Source: Hyphomonadaceae bacterium (GTDB lineage Bacteria > Pseudomonadota > Alphaproteobacteria > Caulobacterales > Hyphomonadaceae). From it: a DNA stretch of 9,399 nucleotides. The notes under the pieces are model-generated. The model was not told the DNA's origin, searched no databases, and saw only the letters and a list, made by a program, of their open reading frames with translations. The stretch spans positions 1 through 9,399 of the forward strand of contig JAUYSA010000194.1 in the NCBI GenBank assembly GCA_030696545.1, read 5' to 3'. Positions 6,110 to 9,399 of this stretch are shown here, piece after piece; the stretch's first letter is position 1; every line of letters begins with the position of its first letter. The position numbers and the translations under genes were made by a program.

Positions 6110-7302
6110 CGGCGATGGTGACATATGACGCCGTGGTTGTTGGCGGTGGTCCAGCTGGCGCAACGGCGGCGACTGATCTCGCCAAAACTGGTGCGAAAGT
6201 GCTGCTGCTCGATCGCGCCGGTCGCATCAAGCCGTGTGGGGGTGCGATACCGCCGCGGGCAATGCGGGATTTTGAGATTCCCGACCATCTCCTGGTCGCG
6301 CGCGCCACGTCCGCGCGGATGGTCTCGCCTTCCGATCGCATCGTGAACATGCCGATCGATGGCGGCTATGTCGGCCTGGTTGATCGCGAAGAGTTTGACG
6401 AGTGGTTGCGCGAGCGCGCGGCCTCTGCCGGAGCTGAGCGCAGGGCAGGATCGTTTCTTCGGATCGATCGCGACGATGATGGCGTCGCAATTGTCTGCTT
6501 CCATGACAAAGGCGACAGCAAGGACAAGGTTCAACGTGTCCGTGCGCGTTCGATAATCGGGGCTGACGGAGCGCGATCACAGGTCGCGCGGCAGACGGTC
6601 AAGGGCGCAGATCGCATACCGTACGTGTTTGCCTATCACGAGATCATTCGCTCGCCGGCGCACGGCGTTGGGGGCTTCGACGCCAATCGTTGCGACATAT
6701 ATTATCAGGGCAAACTCTCGCCCGACTTCTACGCGTGGATATTCCCGCACGGCGATACCGCAAGCATCGGCGTCGGCTCAGCGAACAAGGGCTTTTCTCT
6801 GCGCGGTGCTGTAAACTCACTTCGGGAAGTGACCGGCTTGGCGGATTGCGAAACCGTACGCACTGAAGGCGCGCCGATTCCCTTGAAACCGCTACCGCGC
6901 TGGGACAATGGCCGCGATGTTGTGCTCGCTGGCGACGCGTCAGGCGTCGTTGCGCCGGCTTCGGGCGAAGGCATATATTACGCGATGGTCGGCGGGCGCG
7001 TTGCGGCCGATGCTGCTTCTGAACTCCTGCGGACTGGAAAGGCGAAGAGCCTCGCCGGGGCGCGCAAGGCTTTCATGAAAGATCACGGCAGGGTCTTCTG
7101 GATACTCGGGATCATGCAGCATTTCTGGTATCGCAGCGATAAGCGCCGCGAGCGTTTCGTGAAGATGTGCGCCGATCCGGATGTGCAGCGCCTTACATGG
7201 CAGGCCTACATGAACAAGGAGCTGGTGCGTGCTGATCCAGCAGCGCATATGCGCATTTTCATGAAAGACATGGGCCACCTCCTCGGTGTGTCGTCCACTT
7301 GA
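6106..7302 (+). CDS. bchP: Geranylgeranyl reductase BchP
   Basis: BchP reduces three double bonds of the geranylgeranyl tail of bacteriochlorophyll (or of geranylgeranyl diphosphate) to phytyl, using NADPH. It is a flavoprotein of the geranylgeranyl reductase family. The 398 residues include an N-terminal FAD/Rossmann motif YDAVVVGGGPAGATAA (7-22), KPCGGAIPPRAM (42-53), and the second FAD motif VLAGDASGVVAPASGEGIYY near residues 272-291. The length agrees with other BchP proteins. The start overlaps the preceding stop as ATGA, with AGGG nine bases before it; an ATG three codons later (6115) is possible. The stop in turn overlaps the start of tspO. No missing motif or frameshift is seen. Confidence 0.96.
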   Translation: MTAMVTYDAVVVGGGPAGATAATDLAKTGAKVLLLDRAGRIKPCGGAIPPRAMRDFEIPDHLLVARATSARMVSPSDRIVNMPIDGGYVGLVDREEFDEWLRERAASAGAERRAGSFLRIDRDDDGVAIVCFHDKGDSKDKVQRVRARSIIGADGARSQVARQTVKGADRIPYVFAYHEIIRSPAHGVGGFDANRCDIYYQGKLSPDFYAWIFPHGDTASIGVGSANKGFSLRGAVNSLREVTGLADCETVRTEGAPIPLKPLPRWDNGRDVVLAGDASGVVAPASGEGIYYAMVGGRVAADAASELLRTGKAKSLAGARKAFMKDHGRVFWILGIMQHFWYRSDKRRERFVKMCADPDVQRLTWQAYMNKELVRADPAAHMRIFMKDMGHLLGVSST

Positions 7303-7781
7303 GCACCAGGCGTCTGCGACCAATTCTGGTTGCCGGGACAACTGCGGTGTTTGTCGCTGTGCTCGGCGGCACGATCACTGATCTCGGTCCGTGGTATGAG
7401 GCTTTGAAGAAGCCTGATTGGCAGCCCCCTGGCCCGGTCTTTGGCATCGTTTGGACAACGATCTACTCTCTGACCGCCGCCGCCGCGGTGCTCGCCTGGC
7501 GCCGCGCACCGAAAGGACCGGAGCGCGAATGGCTTATTGGCTTCTTCGCCCTGAATGGATTCCTGAACATACTGTGGAGTCTGCTCTTCTTCCGGCTTCA
7601 CCGGCCTGACTGGTCGCTGGTTGAAGTCTGCTTTCTCTGGCTGTCCATCGTCTCACTTATCATTTTCACGGCGCGATATTCCCGCATGGCTGGGATACTG
7701 CTCACGCCTTATCTGATTTGGGTGTCGCTTGCGTCGGTGTTGAATTTCGACGTCGTGCGCTTGAACGGCCCATTCGGCTGA
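7299..7781 (+). CDS. tspO: TspO/MBR family tryptophan-rich sensory protein
   Basis: TspO proteins are five-helix membrane proteins that bind porphyrins and haem-pathway intermediates. In Rhodobacter sphaeroides TspO lowers photosynthesis gene expression under oxygen, acting upstream of PpsR. The 160-residue product has the usual family length (about 158). Signatures are PDWQPPGPVFGIVWTTIY (39-56), NILWSLLFF (90-98) and YLIWVSLASVLN (138-149), with aromatic-rich helices throughout. The only start that keeps the first helix whole is the TTG at 7299, which overlaps the bchP stop as TTGA, so translation is probably coupled to bchP. No good ribosome site precedes it. Its position in a pigment operon fits a tetrapyrrole-sensing or -handling role. 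Confidence 0.93.
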   Translation: MSTRRLRPILVAGTTAVFVAVLGGTITDLGPWYEALKKPDWQPPGPVFGIVWTTIYSLTAAAAVLAWRRAPKGPEREWLIGFFALNGFLNILWSLLFFRLHRPDWSLVEVCFLWLSIVSLIIFTARYSRMAGILLTPYLIWVSLASVLNFDVVRLNGPFG

Positions 7782-7798
7782 TATTGGAAGAGGGCGCG

Positions 7799-8080
7799 AT
7801 GCAGGATTTCATTCTCAGCGGACAGGCGATCGACGTCGTGCTGCTCGTGATCGTAATCGAATTTGTGATTCTGGTCGCACTGCGCAGAAAAGTTTGGAAG
7901 CGCACAGTGGTGGATCTGATCTTCGCGTTGATGCCGGGCGCGCTCCTGTTAATTGCAGTCAGGTTCGCCTTGACGGGCGCGGACTGGACATGGATCGCGC
8001 TCGCAATCGCATTGTCCTTTCCATTCCACCTGATCGATCTTGTCCGCCGGCATCAAAGCGAAACGGCGCCACCGCAGTAG
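7799..8080 (+). CDS. Small three-helix membrane protein, unknown function
   Basis: The family is not recognised. The 93-residue product is very hydrophobic, with likely membrane helices near residues 9-28, 36-57 and 60-78. Basic loops (LRRKVWKR, 28-35, and LVRRH at the end) should lie in the cytoplasm. The ATG at 7799 has a good ribosome site (GAAGAGGG) and lies 17 bp after tspO, so it is probably the last gene of the bchG operon. An upstream in-frame start at 7718 overlaps tspO and has less support. No catalytic or metal-binding motif is visible. By position it may act in the membrane with TspO or pigment synthesis, but that is inference only. Confidence 0.75.
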   Translation: MQDFILSGQAIDVVLLVIVIEFVILVALRRKVWKRTVVDLIFALMPGALLLIAVRFALTGADWTWIALAIALSFPFHLIDLVRRHQSETAPPQ

Positions 8081-8085
8081 CGCCG
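8064..8085. terminator. Weak hairpin at the end of the bchG operon
   Basis: CGGCGC (8064-8069) can pair with GCGCCG (8080-8085) around a 10-base loop across the stop codon of the 93-residue protein gene. No T tract follows on either strand, so this could be a Rho-assisted end or a 3' stabilising hairpin rather than a true intrinsic terminator. Confidence 0.25.
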
Positions 8086-8113
8086 TATCAGCCATCCCTA
8101 CCTGTGTAGATCG

Positions 8114-8290
8114 CTAGTTCACCACGGCCGGCTGGTTCAGCGGGTTGGGCTCTCCAGTCGTCGCCTCATTGACCTTCTGCGCCGTGCCATCGGGCACAAA
8201 AGGTCCATAGGCTGGTGCGAGAGAAAGTGGGCCGATCAGCATCGCGGCCGCAAGAACTCCACCGGCGATATCGAGACCAGAAAACGTCAT
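8114..8290 (-). CDS. Small secreted or single-helix membrane peptide, unknown function
   Basis: The family is not recognised. The 58-residue product has one hydrophobic segment (about residues 7-28, GLDIAGGVLAAAMLIGPLSL), then a polar, Pro/Asn-rich tail (GPFVPDGTAQKVNEATTGEP). The ATG at 8290 follows a strong ribosome site (AAAGGAG, about 7 bases upstream), which makes it a believable gene despite its size. A longer reading from 8356 lacks such support. The APAYG stretch (25-29) could be a signal peptidase site, but there is no positive charge before the hydrophobic segment, so an uncleaved anchor is equally likely. It lies on its own, downstream of the cytochrome terminator and convergent with the bchG operon. 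The 109 bp before it holds a GTGCG-N5-CGCAC inverted repeat (8340-8354) but no clear promoter. Confidence 0.6.
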   Translation of the reverse strand: MTFSGLDIAGGVLAAAMLIGPLSLAPAYGPFVPDGTAQKVNEATTGEPNPLNQPAVVN

Positions 8291-8399
8291 GTGCCGCTCC
8301 TTTAGCTGACGATGTGTCTGGCTAACGTCTGCAGCAATCGTGCGTTCCGCGCACACTGCGCCCGGTCATGGATAAGCGGGCGCTACATACCGTCTGACT

Positions 8400-8436
8400 A
8401 CAAAACAAAAGGCCCGCCGGAACATTCCAGCGGGCC
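8400..8436 (-). terminator. Intrinsic terminator of the cytochrome c gene
   Basis: On the minus strand a strong stem, GGCCCGC pairing with GCGGGCC and extended past one mismatch by GGAA/TTCC (8436-8411), is followed by a T-rich run TTTTGTTTTG (8410-8401). It begins 24 bases after the stop of the cytochrome gene. The plus strand has no T tract here. Confidence 0.85.
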
Positions 8437-8459
8437 CCATGTCTGCGATTGAAATTAAC

Positions 8460-9035
8460 CTACTTCTGGGCGTTCACTTTGAGGTACGCGATCACGTCGG
8501 CACGGTCCTGCGCCTTTGGCAGGCCCACGAATGCCATGATCGTTTTGGGAATCCGCTTCTTCGGGTTCTCAAGATACACGAACATTTCCTGCTCGGTCCA
8601 TGTGATGCCAGAAGTGCGGTTCGCTTCCGAGTAACGAAAGTTTGGGATACTCCCGGAGATACGGCCAACGATGCCGTAGAGCGACGGACCAGTGCCGTTC
8701 TTGCCTTCGACGGCCGAGTGGCACTGCATACATTTCTTGAACACAGTCTGTCCGCGCGCAGTATCACCTGACATCGCAGCGCCACTGGCGTCCTTGATAT
8801 CGAGCGCGATCGTCTGCGCTGTCATCGCCGTGGGCTCATCAGTTGTCGGGGTCGCAGCCGGTTCTGCTGCAGGCGTTTCAGGCGTTGTCACAGCCGGAGC
8901 TGGCTCTGCTGCCGCTGCAGGAGCGGGTTCGGCAGCAGGCGTTGGTGTCGGCGCAGGAGCTTCTGCAGCCGGCGAACATGCACTCAAAGCAAACGCAAGA
9001 CCCGACGCCATAGCGCCAACAAACATCAAACGCAT
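8460..9035 (-). CDS. Lipoprotein class I cytochrome c with long Ala/Pro linker
   Basis: This is a periplasmic electron carrier tethered to the membrane. The 191-residue precursor begins with a lipoprotein signal whose lipobox is LSAC, so Cys20 should be lipidated. Residues about 21-70 are a low-complexity Ala/Pro/Glu/Thr linker with repeated AEPAPA units. Residues about 90-190 form a compact cytochrome c domain: haem site CMQCH (102-106), GTGPSLYGIVGR (114-125) and the distal ligand Met167 in PKTIMAFVG. The domain resembles cytochrome c2/c550 and the cytochrome c domain of membrane-anchored cytochrome c-y. ATG 9035 has a consensus AGGAGG site 7 bases upstream; a TTG one codon earlier is less likely. 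Given its place in a photosynthesis cluster it could carry electrons from bc1 to the reaction centre or to an oxidase. It is transcribed alone, with a terminator at 8400-8436 and a PpsR-like site upstream. Confidence 0.92.
   Translation of the reverse strand: MRLMFVGAMASGLAFALSACSPAAEAPAPTPTPAAEPAPAAAAEPAPAVTTPETPAAEPAATPTTDEPTAMTAQTIALDIKDASGAAMSGDTARGQTVFKKCMQCHSAVEGKNGTGPSLYGIVGRISGSIPNFRYSEANRTSGITWTEQEMFVYLENPKKRIPKTIMAFVGLPKAQDRADVIAYLKVNAQK
8826..8975 (-). repeat. Low-complexity Ala/Pro-rich linker coding segment
   Basis: This stretch of the cytochrome gene encodes residues 21-70, made almost wholly of Ala, Pro, Glu and Thr with imperfect AEPAPA repeats. Such tracts make flexible tethers and can change length by replication slippage. 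They also create a long false open frame on the opposite strand. Confidence 0.8.
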
Positions 9036-9038
9036 CAA

Positions 9039-9399
9039 GATCCTCCTTGAACCTTTAGCTGGTAAACGGATGCCTTGACGGCGTGGCTGTCAAGATGTTT
9101 TGACGGAAAACGACCTTATCAAAGAGCGCGTCTGTTCGCATGAAACGTCTGAATTTCCTGCGCAATGCAGAGCTTAAAAATTGACTCCTTTGTAGGGTTA
9201 TTCGGTCGAGCCGCGCTCGCACGCGATAATCAAACAGTAGAAGGCGCAAATCTGGCGATCGACACGGGTCTTGGAGCTCATGGTGAGCGGACGAGGGCGT
9301 GCACTCATCCTTCACACGCCGCTACCGATTTAAGTTGGCGGACGCCTCTGTGTTCGGTTCAGCGAACTTGAAAAACAATTTGCGCCATACACTCGCACC
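9039..9399. other. Gene-free region upstream of the cytochrome gene
   Basis: No convincing gene was found here. The left part holds the cytochrome ribosome site, a CTTGAC/GTCAAG inverted repeat (9074-9094) and the PpsR-like site at 9088-9105. Near the right edge is a GTTCG-N6-CGAAC inverted repeat (9352-9367). Short open frames on both strands lack ribosome sites and recognisable protein features. A minus-strand frame entering from the right edge and ending at 9322 could be the tail of a neighbouring gene, but this cannot be shown. Confidence 0.5.
9088..9105 (-). promoter_or_regulatory. PpsR-like operator before the cytochrome c gene
   Basis: On the minus strand the site is CGTCAAAACATCTTGACA, matching TGTC-N10-GACA except at the first base. 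It ends in TTGACA, which could be the -35 box of the cytochrome gene, although no good -10 box follows at the right distance. The site lies 53 bp before the ATG. It suggests the cytochrome is under the same oxygen/light control as the pigment genes. Confidence 0.45.

Noticed and set aside
8692..9078. 128-codon plus-strand frame with a hydrophobic Ala/Gly/Val-rich stretch
   Set aside because: It is the mirror of the cytochrome's Ala/Pro linker. The low complexity of that linker creates the frame.
9055..9315. 86-codon minus-strand frame upstream of the cytochrome gene
   Set aside because: No ribosome site, no recognisable motif, and it covers the PpsR-like site and the cytochrome leader.
9165..9371. 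68-codon plus-strand frame
   Set aside because: No ribosome site, no hydrophobic pattern and no known motif.
9322..9399. Minus-strand frame entering from the right edge and ending at TAG 9322, possible tail of a gene
   Set aside because: Only about 25 codons are visible and nothing identifies a family. More than one minus-strand frame is open here for a similar length.
1..9399. Mobile elements, CRISPR arrays, tRNA or rRNA genes
   Set aside because: No transposase or integrase protein, no spaced direct repeats, no terminal inverted repeats and no cloverleaf or rRNA sequence was seen. The genes form a normal contiguous photosynthesis cluster.

Overview
The window is a piece of an alphaproteobacterial photosynthesis gene cluster. 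It comes from a bacteriochlorophyll a-type purple or aerobic anoxygenic phototroph. The evidence is protein recognition: BchN, BchF, a PpaA/AerR-type B12-binding antirepressor, PpsR/CrtJ, BchG, a BCH2/PucC-like carrier, BchP and TspO, in the tight order usual for this group. Base composition is fairly GC-rich throughout, and no mobile element, tRNA, rRNA or CRISPR array was seen. The genus cannot be named from this sequence alone.

Layout. On the minus strand at the left, bchF (472-1143) runs into bchN (from 475 off the left edge), with the start and stop codons overlapping. A control region of about 330 bp (1144-1469) separates this operon from the divergent regulators ppaA (1470-2351) and ppsR (2379-3821). 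A 69-bp promoter gap follows, then a plus-strand operon: bchG, a BCH2-family carrier gene, bchP, tspO and a 93-residue membrane protein gene (3891-8080). The first four genes are joined by 4-base stop/start overlaps. Two genes converge on this operon from the right: a 58-residue membrane or secreted peptide (8114-8290) and a lipoprotein c-type cytochrome (8460-9035). The cytochrome gene has a clear terminator. The last 360 bp carry no convincing gene.

How the parts fit. BchN (dark-operative protochlorophyllide reductase) and BchF (3-vinyl hydratase) act mid-pathway in bacteriochlorophyll synthesis. BchG attaches the isoprenoid tail, BchP reduces geranylgeranyl to phytyl, and the BCH2 carrier probably helps pigment delivery or antenna assembly. 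PpsR is the oxygen/light-responsive repressor of these genes, and PpaA is its cobalamin-binding partner. TspO is a tetrapyrrole-binding membrane protein that lowers photosynthesis gene expression in Rhodobacter. The tethered cytochrome c is a plausible electron carrier between the bc1 complex and the reaction centre or an oxidase.

The most interesting signals outside the genes are five 18-bp PpsR-like sites. All have an unusual CGT-N12-ACA form, and three end in a TTGACA hexamer. They lie before bchF, ppaA, bchG and the cytochrome gene. A perfect 7-bp inverted repeat of unknown purpose lies in the divergent control region. Other points of note are an extended BchF N-terminus, a possible leaderless bchG message, a PpsR lacking one of the two redox cysteines known from Rhodobacter, and two small unrecognised membrane proteins.
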